From: JAJDFU01 sp964595955
GTDB lineage: Bacteria; Bacteroidota; Bacteroidia; Chitinophagales; Saprospiraceae
DNA length: 7,391 nt
Assembly: GCA_964595955.1 (NCBI GenBank)
Contig: CAZQSF010000137.1
Location: 1 to 7,391, forward strand
Direction of reading: 5' to 3'
Below the pieces are notes generated by a model. The model was not told the DNA's origin. It saw nothing but the letters and a program-made list of their open reading frames with translations, and searched no databases. Positions 1 to 7,037 of the stretch are shown piece after piece; position 1 is the first letter of the stretch, and every line of letters begins with the position of its first letter. The position numbers and the translations under genes were made by a program.

Positions 1-75
1 CAGCCACTTATCGTCATTATTCACGGTAATCCGTGAATAATTCGGGTTAGGGCGTCGTCCTCTTAGGCGTTCCAT
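1..75 (-). CDS. N-terminus of an unidentified gene cut by the window edge
   Basis: An ATG at 75 on the minus strand opens a frame that stays open to the window edge, giving 25 residues that begin MERLRGRRPNPNYSRITVNN and end DDKWL. The peptide is rich in Arg and Asn, basic at first and then polar, with no signal peptide or membrane segment, so a cytoplasmic and possibly nucleic-acid-binding protein is plausible. I do not recognise the family. The frame is also open upstream of the ATG, back to a stop near 140, but 75 is the only ATG. Just upstream lie four 10-bp direct repeats, a position that would suit autoregulation by a DNA-binding product; that is inference. With only 25 codons visible, the frame could still be open by chance. 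Confidence 0.35.
   Translation of the reverse strand, partial: MERLRGRRPNPNYSRITVNNDDKWL
16..41. repeat. Perfect 11-bp inverted repeat with 4-nt loop
   Basis: ATTATTCACGG at 16-26 is matched exactly by its reverse complement CCGTGAATAAT at 31-41, around a TAAT loop. No T-run follows on either strand, so it is not a standard intrinsic terminator. It lies inside the proposed minus-strand coding start at 1-75, at codons for residues 12-20. It could be an operator-like dyad, an mRNA hairpin in the early coding region, or evidence that the short frame is not coding. Confidence 0.5.
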
Positions 76-82
76 AATGTTT

Positions 83-122
83 TTGGGTAAAGTTGGGTAA
101 AGTTGGGCAAAATTGGGAAGTG
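83..122. repeat. Four tandem 10-bp direct repeats (operator- or iteron-like)
   Basis: The unit TTGGGTAAAG occurs exactly at 83-92 and 93-102, then as TTGGGCAAAA at 103-112 and as a weaker TTGGGAAGTG at 113-122. All copies keep TTGGG in register at 10 bp, about one helical turn, so a protein could bind every copy on the same DNA face. The array sits 8 bp upstream of the proposed minus-strand ATG at 75, in its likely 5' untranslated or promoter region. Arrays like this serve as operators for a regulator or as iterons for a replication initiator; nothing visible tells these apart. Simple slippage expansion is also possible. Confidence 0.55.
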
Positions 123-344
123 CCCTTGATCTTTTTCAAAAAGGCTACTATATTCTCACCTAATTCATTTGTATTGGCAATTCAGGATGTTTCTTAGTCA
201 TTTTCAATTCCAACTTTCTGATTCGTCTGAGAACCAAAGTATAGGTGGTTTGTACCGCCAACGAAGTGGGTTGGCTGCACTATTTTAATATTGTCACGGC
301 TTCGCGCCGGAGCGTTACCATTCGGAATTCCAGCAACACGAGAT
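123..344. other. AT-rich intergenic stretch, no gene supported
   Basis: About 220 bp with no convincing reading frame on either strand. It contains a small hairpin-like CTTTTT/AAAAAG dyad near 131-143 and, at 164-171, TTCATTTG, one mismatch from the Bacteroidota -7 consensus TAnnTTTG; no good -33 TTTG box lies at the right distance. It should hold the promoters of the minus-strand gene at 1-75 and of the plus-strand barrel gene, but neither can be fixed from sequence alone. Confidence 0.35.
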
Positions 345-1181
345 ATGGGAACGAAGGGCTGCCCAAATCGAACTCGATTCCCGCTTCTTCAACCTCGCTC
401 AGGCTTAAGCGGGGTCAGCAAGAAAAGGGGAATCCGGCCGCAGGATATTCATTGCAAACAGACTCTATATCTGCCGGCAGGAAAATATGTGTTGTTGATT
501 TTATTTTCCTCTATTTACACTTTTGCCAGCGGGCAAATATCCTTTGGACCGGAGCTGGGCACATTTATGTTCGCGTCAAGAGGGCTTAATTTGGTGGACA
601 GCGTCTTTGTCGATACCTATAATGGAAAGGATGTAGGGGAATTGATGGGAGGCGTATTTTTTGAAGCCGATATACCTTATAACTTTTCTGTATTGACCAG
701 CCTTAGTTACCGCAAGACTTACATATCCAGCCTAATTTATAATCCTTACGATACAACAACGGCGCCATTTGTCATCAGAAAAGGGAATACCACCAGTATC
801 CAGTCCTTTCTCCTAAATGTTACCCCTACCTATGCTATTCCGCTTACGAAAGACTTTCGGTTAAAGATCCTGGCAGGAATATCCCTTAGTTTTAACATCG
901 TGACTAATCCGGACAGCGGGGGGTATGACAATGAACGGCACCCAAAGGTGTCGGCAGTCATCCGCCAAATGAATAATGGAACAGTTCGGCCGGTAAGTGC
1001 AGCTTTCACGTATGGCTTCGGACTGGAATACTGGCGTTTTGCATTCTGGGCTAAGTGGCAGCATCAGTCTTCTTACACTCGCTTTATGACCCTGGACGGC
1101 AATCGCTACACCTATCGAAATACCTGGCGTTTTCTCAACCTTTCCCTGGGCTACAAACTATTCAACTGGGCGAAAGAATAG
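345..1181 (+). CDS. Outer-membrane beta-barrel protein (PorT/OMP_b-brl_2-like), start uncertain
   Basis: The secreted part begins near 489 with a hydrophobic stretch VLLILFSSIYTFASGQ preceded by a lysine, which reads as a signal peptide cleaved close to the Gln; a residue such as this at +1 is common in Bacteroidota. The remaining ~220 residues alternate polar and hydrophobic residues in about eight strands with aromatic ends (for example GISLSFNI, FGLEYWRFAFWAKWQ), and the protein ends FLNLSLGYKLF plus a short tail, like the last strand of a small barrel. This matches the PorT-family/OMP_b-brl_2 fold, predicted to sit in the outer membrane; its cargo or partner is unknown. The start is doubtful. 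ATG 345 is the only in-frame ATG near the 5' end but places about 46 atypical Cys/Arg-rich residues before the signal peptide. GTG 489 has an AGGA 6 nt upstream but loses the lysine, and CTG 471 would give a neat 22-residue signal. The gene is AT-richer than its neighbours and converges on the next gene. Confidence 0.75.
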   Translation: MGTKGCPNRTRFPLLQPRSGLSGVSKKRGIRPQDIHCKQTLYLPAGKYVLLILFSSIYTFASGQISFGPELGTFMFASRGLNLVDSVFVDTYNGKDVGELMGGVFFEADIPYNFSVLTSLSYRKTYISSLIYNPYDTTTAPFVIRKGNTTSIQSFLLNVTPTYAIPLTKDFRLKILAGISLSFNIVTNPDSGGYDNERHPKVSAVIRQMNNGTVRPVSAAFTYGFGLEYWRFAFWAKWQHQSSYTRFMTLDGNRYTYRNTWRFLNLSLGYKLFNWAKE

Positions 1182-1213
1182 AATAATACCGTTTAAAACA
1201 TAAAAAAACTACG

Positions 1214-4200
1214 CTACTCCACGAGCAATCGGCGGTGCACGACCTGCCCCCGGCTGCGCAACTCGAGCAGATAGACGCCGGCGGGCCAGGCACTTACATC
1301 CCACTGTACGGACCGCATGCCCGGCGATATGCGCCGCTCGGTCATCAGCTGCCCGGGCAGCTGGTACATGCGGATCAGGCCGCCCTGCAGGGCAATCCCC
1401 GGCCAGGAGAGCTGCACCCGATCCGTGGCCGGATTCGGCGACAGGCGGAGAGACGACGCCCAGTGAGGCTCCCGCACGTTCGTGAGCAGATCGATGGTGT
1501 ACAGCACCAGGCTGTCGCAACCCAGGCTGCTCGTCAGGGTATCGAGGATGGTGGTATCCTGCCGGATGAGGAGGCCCTGCCATTCGCCCGCTTCGTCCAG
1601 CGTAACGGCTACCCGGGTCGTGTCATCCAGGGTGAGTACATCGACGGTGTGCCAGATGATGCTGTCCTTTTCGGGCCATTCGAAAACCTGCTGCAGGACG
1701 GTATCTTTCTCCAAAGGCTGCCCCAGGTAGATGTCGCCGGGGCAGAGCATCGCGTACGCCGTTTCCACCACGACGGGCTTTTCGATGCGGTGGACCGTTC
1801 GGTTGGTGATGATGGGCGGATTGAAGTCGAAGTAGATGGCCGCCTCGTTCTCGATAGCGGTATAGGGCAGGAGACTGGCCACCGGCTGTATGGTAAAGGA
1901 GAAAAAGCCGCGACTTTCCGCTTCGTTCTGGCTGCTGTCGGGGAGGTTGATGTCGGGAAAGACAACGGAAAGGGTGCGATCCGGCAGGAGGGTCCACTCG
2001 CAGGAATGGGAAGACGCCCCGGCCCGGAAGGTGGCCAGGTCCAGATGATCGGAGAGCCGGTCGCGCAGGGTCACCGTCCGGGCGGCGTCCGTACCTACGT
2101 TCTGAAAGTGAATGGTGTACTGAATGGGCTGATCGCCGCCGATCAGCTTTTGGGGACCGAAGCCCTCCGGCACCGGCATCTTGATGTTGGGGTCGTAGGG
2201 GCCGATGACGATGCCGCAGCGTTCAACAGAAAAGTTGTTGCCGTCATCGCCGGGGAAATCATTGACCAGGGCCGTGTCCAGAGGGCCCAGGCAGCCGCCA
2301 GTGAGCAATTGCACCGGCTCGGGCCGGGGATGGGCATCCGGCTGATCCACTTCGAGCAGGAAACCATCGGTACGGGCAGGAGCACGTATCGTATCGGACT
2401 GCCCCACGCCCAGCTGCACATCGCCGGCATCCAGCAGGACGATATCGTCGTTGACGATGTGGAGCCGGTAGGTCTCCGGGCTGGCCATCGCGCCCTGACC
2501 GGCATTTTCGATATAGAAAGCGATAGAGTCGCCCTGGCAAACGGAACCCGCCTGCAGGCTGGCGCCGTCCCAGTCGGAAGAAGAGGGGTTACACAGGGAA
2601 TCGGGCGTAACGAAGGCCTGAAAACAAAGCACCTCGCCGAATATGAGGTTCTGGCAGTCCGGCTCCACCTCCACGGCGATCTGCCCCGCTTCGCCCACCC
2701 CCACCTCGGCCAGCTCAAACACCAGGCTGGTATCCGTAATACTGGTCCAGGGCAGGCTGGCCTGTACGGGGGTCAGCCGCTCGTCGTGAACCAGGGTGAT
2801 GCGCACCGGGGCGGCGGGAACGGTACCCGCATTTCGATAGGCCAGACTCACGGTGGACGGAAAGCATTGCCGGATCGGCGTATGGCTCAGGTCCAGCTCC
2901 ATCAGGGGGCAGAGGGTTTCCGGCGAAGCCGCAAAGAATACCTCGTGGGGGCCGTTGCCCGTCAGTGTAGTGTCTGGCGGACAGACCTCCCAGTACGCAC
3001 TCATGGGCAGGGCGGTGAGGAGGTGCTCCGGTGTATCCGGCAAATAGAAGGCGTACTGCCCATCGGGGGCCGTCCTGGTCAGTTGCTGCTGCGGACCGCT
3101 TCGAAGCGTGAGCCGCCCATCCGGAAGGGCCGGAAAGAGCGAATCGTAGGTGCAGGTATTGGTGGTATCCCACACGTAGCGCCCTTCGACGTAGTTGTTC
3201 TGCAAAAAATCGCGCCGGTAGGCTGCCAGCGTGGTCGAACCGGCGAGGAGTTCGTCCTCTCCGTCGCCGTCCAGGTCGATGCGTTTGGGATTGGGGTACA
3301 CTTGTAGCCTCAGGCGATCGTCAAACGGCCCGGGCAGGTATCCCTCCGTGAGCTGTCCGCGCTGGCCGAATGCCAGGCGGTAGCCTTCGGCCGACATAAG
3401 GTCCGGCAGGTCGTCCTCGTTGAGCCGGAGCTGCCACCAGTCGGCATTGTAGTGGGTGGGGCCCAGGTTTCGGGGCCCGGAAAATACCCCGGCCACCGGA
3501 TCGAACTCCTGCATGAAGAGATAAGCCATACCCCCCACGGAGCTTCGATAGCGAATGTCCGTGAGGCCATTGGCGTTAAAATCGCCGATGAATACCCGAA
3601 CCTCCGTAGATACGCCCGGCAGGAGCACCCAATCCTCAAATCCGCCCGCCGTGTCTTGTTGCAGCGAAAAAAAGACCTCTCCTTCTGATCGCAGCAGCAG
3701 ATCGCCCAGGCCGTCCTGATCGAAGTCGGCCAGGGTGAGTTGGTCGATGTCCAGGGCAGCGCTTCCCGGCGGCAGGCTTTGCAGGGTGGTAAGCAAGGCA
3801 AAGCTGCCGCCGCTGTTCCAGTCATTTCGCAGGGCCGCGACCTCGCCCTCCTGGGTGACAAAAAGGAGGTCGGTGTCGCCGTCGCCCTCCAGATCGCCCG
3901 GGGTGAAGCCGTCGGGCCGCCGCAGCCGGATGTCTGGAAAGAACAAGGGGCTGCCGGGTGTCTGGCCCATCCAGACTACCGGCTGCCGGAATGCGGTGCC
4001 GGGTTCCGGCAGTATGGCCAGGCCGTCCTGGAGGCTATCTGTATCGAAATGACTGAAGCGAAAGGCTTGCAGGGCCGAAGGTGCCTGCCAGAGCGGTACC
4101 GGCGGGGCATAATCGCTGCCGCCCAGTGCCCGCATCCACCGGATGCCGTCTTCCACAGCCAGGAGCAGGTCGGTCCGGTCGTCGCCGTCCCAGTCGCCGG

Positions 4201-5515
4201 CTGCATAGTCCCGGATGAAACCGAACGCCCCCGTCAGCGCTGCCGGCGGGCCAAAATTACCCGGGCTGCCCGTGGCAAAGCGGCAGAACAGCTGGGAGTT
4301 GTCTTTTCCGTCTTGCACTTCGCCGGTCACGGGCCAGTCGGAGGTGAGCAGGTCCGCGAGGCCATCCTGATTGAGGTCTCCGGTAAACAGATGGCGACCG
4401 GTGAAGACCGAATCGATCGGATGAGGAAGGAGGGTGAAGGTGCCGGTGTTTTCCAGCCATTCGTAGCTCCGCAAGGGAGGAGCGGTCGAATCCTCTTGTT
4501 TCAGTACCAGCAGGTCCTCGTCCCCGTCGGCATCCACGTCCAGCAAGGTGTGGCGGCTGTAGTCCGGCATGGTTTGCTCCCGGGTGAAAGCCCCGGAGCC
4601 ACTGTCGTTGCGCAGCAGTACCAATTGGTGTTCTTCCGGAAAGCCGGTCCAGTCCATGCCGATCGCCAGATCGGGATAGCCGTCCGCGTCGAGATCGGTC
4701 GCGGAGGACTGAAGCTGAAAAGAACCGCCTTGTGCGGTGTAGTACTCAAAATCCAGGCCGGTCGAAGCCGTAAAGCCGCCTGCATCGCGGGTGAGCACTT
4801 CCAGCCGGATGTATTTGGGCGATCCGCTCAGGGGATCATCGCTCTGGGTTGACAGCAAAAGCACGTCCAGGTCGCCATCCTGATCGTAATCGTTCAGGAC
4901 CATGTCCTGGAACTGATGGAATGGCGGCTGTCCGAGCGCGATCTTTTCCTCGAGTACAAAGGGCTGGCCTGCTCCCTGCCGGCGGTTGATGTACAATCGC
5001 CTGGCCGACGTATGGTAGTAGAAAATGTCCTCCCAGCCATCGCCATCGCAATCGCCGACCCGTATGGCGCCCGTGCTGGAAACCGGCGGTGTGTTCGATG
5101 GATCCGGGTGCGAAAACTGACCTTGACCGTCGTTCTCCCAATAGGGGAACGAACTGGTGGAGCGGCGCCAGTCCACGATGTCCACATCGCCGTCCTTGTC
5201 CATATCGGCCGGCACGTATTCGTAGCGCCCGCTGGGGAAGTCGGCCCATGCTGAATCGCCGAAAGCCTGTGGCCAGCCGAGATCACCCTGGCCGTCCGTA
5301 TTGTCCAGCCAGGCCAGGTGGCCGTCTATCCCCCGGCGGCTGCCCAGGATGTCGTCGTCGCCGTCGCCGTCCAGATCGGCGGCTGCCGGCATGGCGAGTT
5401 CCGTCACATCCAGCAGGAGTACGGCCGAATCGCGCGGCAGCTGGGCGTCGAGCGAAAGAGCGGCGCCCAGGCTTAAAGCGATGAGCCAGGGTCGGGTAAA
5501 CACATTTCTTTTCAT
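1214..5515 (-). CDS. Giant secreted FG-GAP/VCBS-repeat protein with DUF7619-like domain and T9SS sorting tail
   Basis: The 1433-residue product starts MKRNVFTRPWLIALSLGAAL, a Sec signal peptide probably cleaved at SLDA/Q (residues 21-25). Residues 47-755 carry fourteen loops of the DxDxDGxxD type, at 47, 104, 155, 209, 274, 326, 380, 441, 491, 541, 597, 645, 697 and 747, spaced 48-65 residues. These are FG-GAP/VCBS calcium-loop blades of a beta-propeller; those at 491 and 697 are degenerate. Residues ~779-845 resemble a carboxypeptidase-regulatory/SdrD_B-like domain (DGQYAFYLPD). Residues ~871-1090 resemble CARDB/DUF11-like Ig folds with several Cys. Residues ~1103-1243 match the DUF7619-type module (YDPN, YTIHFQNVGTD, NEAESRGF, AAIYFDFNPPIITN). 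Residues ~1256-1345 form a CPGD...GCDSLV segment typical of Saprospiria surface proteins. Residues 1356-1433 are a T9SS type A sorting tail (LRLSPNPATDRVQLSW, WPAGVYLLEL, RRLLVE). The protein should be exported by Sec and then T9SS to the cell surface or medium. No catalytic motif is seen, so adhesion or matrix binding is likely but inferred. The ATG at 5515 lacks a Shine-Dalgarno, as is usual in this phylum. Confidence 0.93.
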   Translation of the reverse strand: MKRNVFTRPWLIALSLGAALSLDAQLPRDSAVLLLDVTELAMPAAADLDGDGDDDILGSRRGIDGHLAWLDNTDGQGDLGWPQAFGDSAWADFPSGRYEYVPADMDKDGDVDIVDWRRSTSSFPYWENDGQGQFSHPDPSNTPPVSSTGAIRVGDCDGDGWEDIFYYHTSARRLYINRRQGAGQPFVLEEKIALGQPPFHQFQDMVLNDYDQDGDLDVLLLSTQSDDPLSGSPKYIRLEVLTRDAGGFTASTGLDFEYYTAQGGSFQLQSSATDLDADGYPDLAIGMDWTGFPEEHQLVLLRNDSGSGAFTREQTMPDYSRHTLLDVDADGDEDLLVLKQEDSTAPPLRSYEWLENTGTFTLLPHPIDSVFTGRHLFTGDLNQDGLADLLTSDWPVTGEVQDGKDNSQLFCRFATGSPGNFGPPAALTGAFGFIRDYAAGDWDGDDRTDLLLAVEDGIRWMRALGGSDYAPPVPLWQAPSALQAFRFSHFDTDSLQDGLAILPEPGTAFRQPVVWMGQTPGSPLFFPDIRLRRPDGFTPGDLEGDGDTDLLFVTQEGEVAALRNDWNSGGSFALLTTLQSLPPGSAALDIDQLTLADFDQDGLGDLLLRSEGEVFFSLQQDTAGGFEDWVLLPGVSTEVRVFIGDFNANGLTDIRYRSSVGGMAYLFMQEFDPVAGVFSGPRNLGPTHYNADWWQLRLNEDDLPDLMSAEGYRLAFGQRGQLTEGYLPGPFDDRLRLQVYPNPKRIDLDGDGEDELLAGSTTLAAYRRDFLQNNYVEGRYVWDTTNTCTYDSLFPALPDGRLTLRSGPQQQLTRTAPDGQYAFYLPDTPEHLLTALPMSAYWEVCPPDTTLTGNGPHEVFFAASPETLCPLMELDLSHTPIRQCFPSTVSLAYRNAGTVPAAPVRITLVHDERLTPVQASLPWTSITDTSLVFELAEVGVGEAGQIAVEVEPDCQNLIFGEVLCFQAFVTPDSLCNPSSSDWDGASLQAGSVCQGDSIAFYIENAGQGAMASPETYRLHIVNDDIVLLDAGDVQLGVGQSDTIRAPARTDGFLLEVDQPDAHPRPEPVQLLTGGCLGPLDTALVNDFPGDDGNNFSVERCGIVIGPYDPNIKMPVPEGFGPQKLIGGDQPIQYTIHFQNVGTDAARTVTLRDRLSDHLDLATFRAGASSHSCEWTLLPDRTLSVVFPDINLPDSSQNEAESRGFFSFTIQPVASLLPYTAIENEAAIYFDFNPPIITNRTVHRIEKPVVVETAYAMLCPGDIYLGQPLEKDTVLQQVFEWPEKDSIIWHTVDVLTLDDTTRVAVTLDEAGEWQGLLIRQDTTILDTLTSSLGCDSLVLYTIDLLTNVREPHWASSLRLSPNPATDRVQLSWPGIALQGGLIRMYQLPGQLMTERRISPGMRSVQWDVSAWPAGVYLLELRSRGQVVHRRLLVE

Positions 5516-5645
5516 AGCACGGGATATTTCAAGCTGTAAAATGAGGGATCACAGCACACCGAACAAGAACATTTTTTTAACTTTATACAATAAATTCTAA
5601 GAATAAAGTATTGATTATCATAGATTTAATTGTGTGTTTCTACTC
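5516..5645. promoter_or_regulatory. AT-rich divergent promoter region
   Basis: This 130-bp spacer lies between two start codons facing away from each other, so it must carry both promoters unless the transcripts begin elsewhere. It is sharply AT-richer than the genes on either side. TAACTTTA at 5578-5585 on the plus strand is one base off the Bacteroidota -7 motif TAnnTTTG, about 60 bp before the ATG at 5646, but I find no matching -33 TTTG box. No Shine-Dalgarno precedes either start. No clear -7 motif is seen on the minus strand. The location is firm; the exact boxes are not. Confidence 0.4.
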
Positions 5646-7037
5646 ATGAAAACTCCTGCTGCCTTTCAACTTCTGGCGGCGCTTTCGCCGCCGGAGCTTC
5701 GTCAACTGGCCGTATTTCTGAGCAGTCCGGCCTTCAACCGGCGTCCGGAGATGGCTCGCCTGCTCGATTGGTGGATGGCCCACCGGCACGAGCCCCCGGA
5801 CCGGCCTGCCCTGTTCCGGGCGGTGCTGCCGGGCAAGCCCTACAAGGCGCGGGATTGGTACCTGCTGCTCAGCCGCTTTACCAAGCAGGTGGAAGCCTTC
5901 ATGCTTTGGCAGGAGTTAGAGGCGGAGGATTTGGAACGCTACGCGCTGCTGCTGCGCAACCTGCGCCGGCGGCAAAAGGCGTCTCTCTTCGAACGAAGCA
6001 TCCGCCAGGCCTGGGCCCGGTACCGCAAGCGGAAGGCCCACAGCGGACACGCCCTCTATCGCGGCTACGACTTCGAGCAGGTCTATTACGATTACATCGC
6101 CAGCCACGACCGCCAGTCCCGGACCAACCTACAGGCGATGAGCGACCGGCTGGATACCTTCTTCCTGGCCGAAAAGCTCAAACAGGCCTGCCTGGCCTAT
6201 AGCCGTCGCATCACCAATCAGGAGACCTACGATATCCGCTTGCTCGAGGCTGTCTTGGAAGAGCTGGAACAAAGGCCCGAACTGCTGGAGGTGCCCGCTG
6301 TGCAGGTATACTACGCCTGTTACCGGGCCGTGGTCTTCGGCGGGGATGAGCGAGCCTTTCAGCAGCTGCGCCGCGCCATGAAAGCCCACCGGCAAGGCTT
6401 TCCGGTACAGGAGATCCGCGACCTCTACCTTCTGGCCATCAACTACTGCATTCGCGCGCTGAACCAAGGGGAGGAAGCCTTTGCACTGGAAGCCCTGACC
6501 CTCTACCGGCAAAGCCTCGAGCAAAACTACCTGCTGGAGGACGGCCATATCCCGGAAAGCGCTTTCGGGAACATCGTATCCCTGGGGGTCAAGTTGAAGC
6601 AGTTTGAGCGCACGGAAGCCTTTATCCGGGAATACGCCTCTTTTTTGCGACCCGCTTTTCGGGAGTCCTTGCCCCGCTACGCCCTTGCCCGGCTGGCCTA
6701 TGGCCGCGGACGTCCGTCCGATGCCCTGCGGCTGCTGGCCACAGTGGATGTGCGGCAACCTTTTCTCTATTTCGGTACCAAGACCCTTCAGCTTAAAGCC
6801 TTCTACGAACTGGGGGAATGGGATGCCCTGGACAACCTGCTCGAAAGTATGCGGATGTACCTGCAGCGGCATACCGACCTGGGCTATCATCGCGAGCACT
6901 ACCTGCTCCTGCATCAGTTTGCCCGCCGCCTGCTGCAGCTGTCGCCTTCCGATCGCAGCGGCCGCGCCGAACTGGAACGGGACATCCTTGGGGCCCCTGC
7001 CTTTCGGGAGCAAGAATGGTTCCTGCAGCAATTGTAG
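5646..7037 (+). CDS. Conserved Saprospiraceae-type helical protein, TPR-like C-terminal half, function unknown
   Basis: The ATG at 5646 gives 463 residues; a GTG at 5634 would add only four and is less likely. There is no signal peptide or membrane segment, so the protein should be cytoplasmic. Residues 13-31 (LSPPELRQLAVFLSSPAFN) and 169-183 (LDTFFLAEKLKQACL) match a pattern I recall from a multi-copy family of hypothetical proteins in Saprospiria: an N-terminal Ls..El..f..FL.SP.fN segment, then ld.fyl..KLk..C. The residues between are strongly basic and helical (105-135). The C-terminal half looks like degenerate TPR or alpha-solenoid pairs, seen at 346-364 (ARLAYGRGRPSDALRLL) and 382-400 (KAFYELGEWDALDNLLE), which points to a protein-binding scaffold. 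No catalytic residues are evident. It is divergent from the T9SS giant and shares its high GC. Family recall is from memory and unverified; that it is a real gene is well supported by length and codon use. Confidence 0.85.
   Translation: MKTPAAFQLLAALSPPELRQLAVFLSSPAFNRRPEMARLLDWWMAHRHEPPDRPALFRAVLPGKPYKARDWYLLLSRFTKQVEAFMLWQELEAEDLERYALLLRNLRRRQKASLFERSIRQAWARYRKRKAHSGHALYRGYDFEQVYYDYIASHDRQSRTNLQAMSDRLDTFFLAEKLKQACLAYSRRITNQETYDIRLLEAVLEELEQRPELLEVPAVQVYYACYRAVVFGGDERAFQQLRRAMKAHRQGFPVQEIRDLYLLAINYCIRALNQGEEAFALEALTLYRQSLEQNYLLEDGHIPESAFGNIVSLGVKLKQFERTEAFIREYASFLRPAFRESLPRYALARLAYGRGRPSDALRLLATVDVRQPFLYFGTKTLQLKAFYELGEWDALDNLLESMRMYLQRHTDLGYHREHYLLLHQFARRLLQLSPSDRSGRAELERDILGAPAFREQEWFLQQL

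Noticed and set aside
380..413. CCCGCTT/AAGCGGG inverted repeat
   Set aside because: The 7-bp arms are separated by about 20 nt with no T-run and no partner feature; chance is likely.
245..589. 114-residue plus-strand frame overlapping the barrel gene's 5' end
   Set aside because: It is out of frame with the barrel, has no domain character, and ends inside the secreted-domain coding sequence.
1182..1213. Bidirectional terminator between the convergent genes
   Set aside because: An A/T-run (AAAAAAA at 1202-1208) is present, but I find no convincing stem beside it on either strand.
1235..3307. 690-residue plus-strand open frame opposite the giant gene
   Set aside because: It lies antisense to clear DUF7619-like, Ig-like and T9SS domains. 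The low-complexity Gly/Arg/His/Gln-rich translation has no domain character, and long antisense frames are expected in GC-rich coding DNA.
3740..4852. 370-residue plus-strand open frame opposite the FG-GAP repeats
   Set aside because: It is the antisense shadow of repeated Asp/Gly codons, with no recognisable domain and no start context.
6129..7031. 300-residue minus-strand open frame opposite the 463-residue gene
   Set aside because: The plus-strand product has coherent helical repeats and conserved landmarks, while the antisense translation is Gly/Gln/Val-rich without fold signals.
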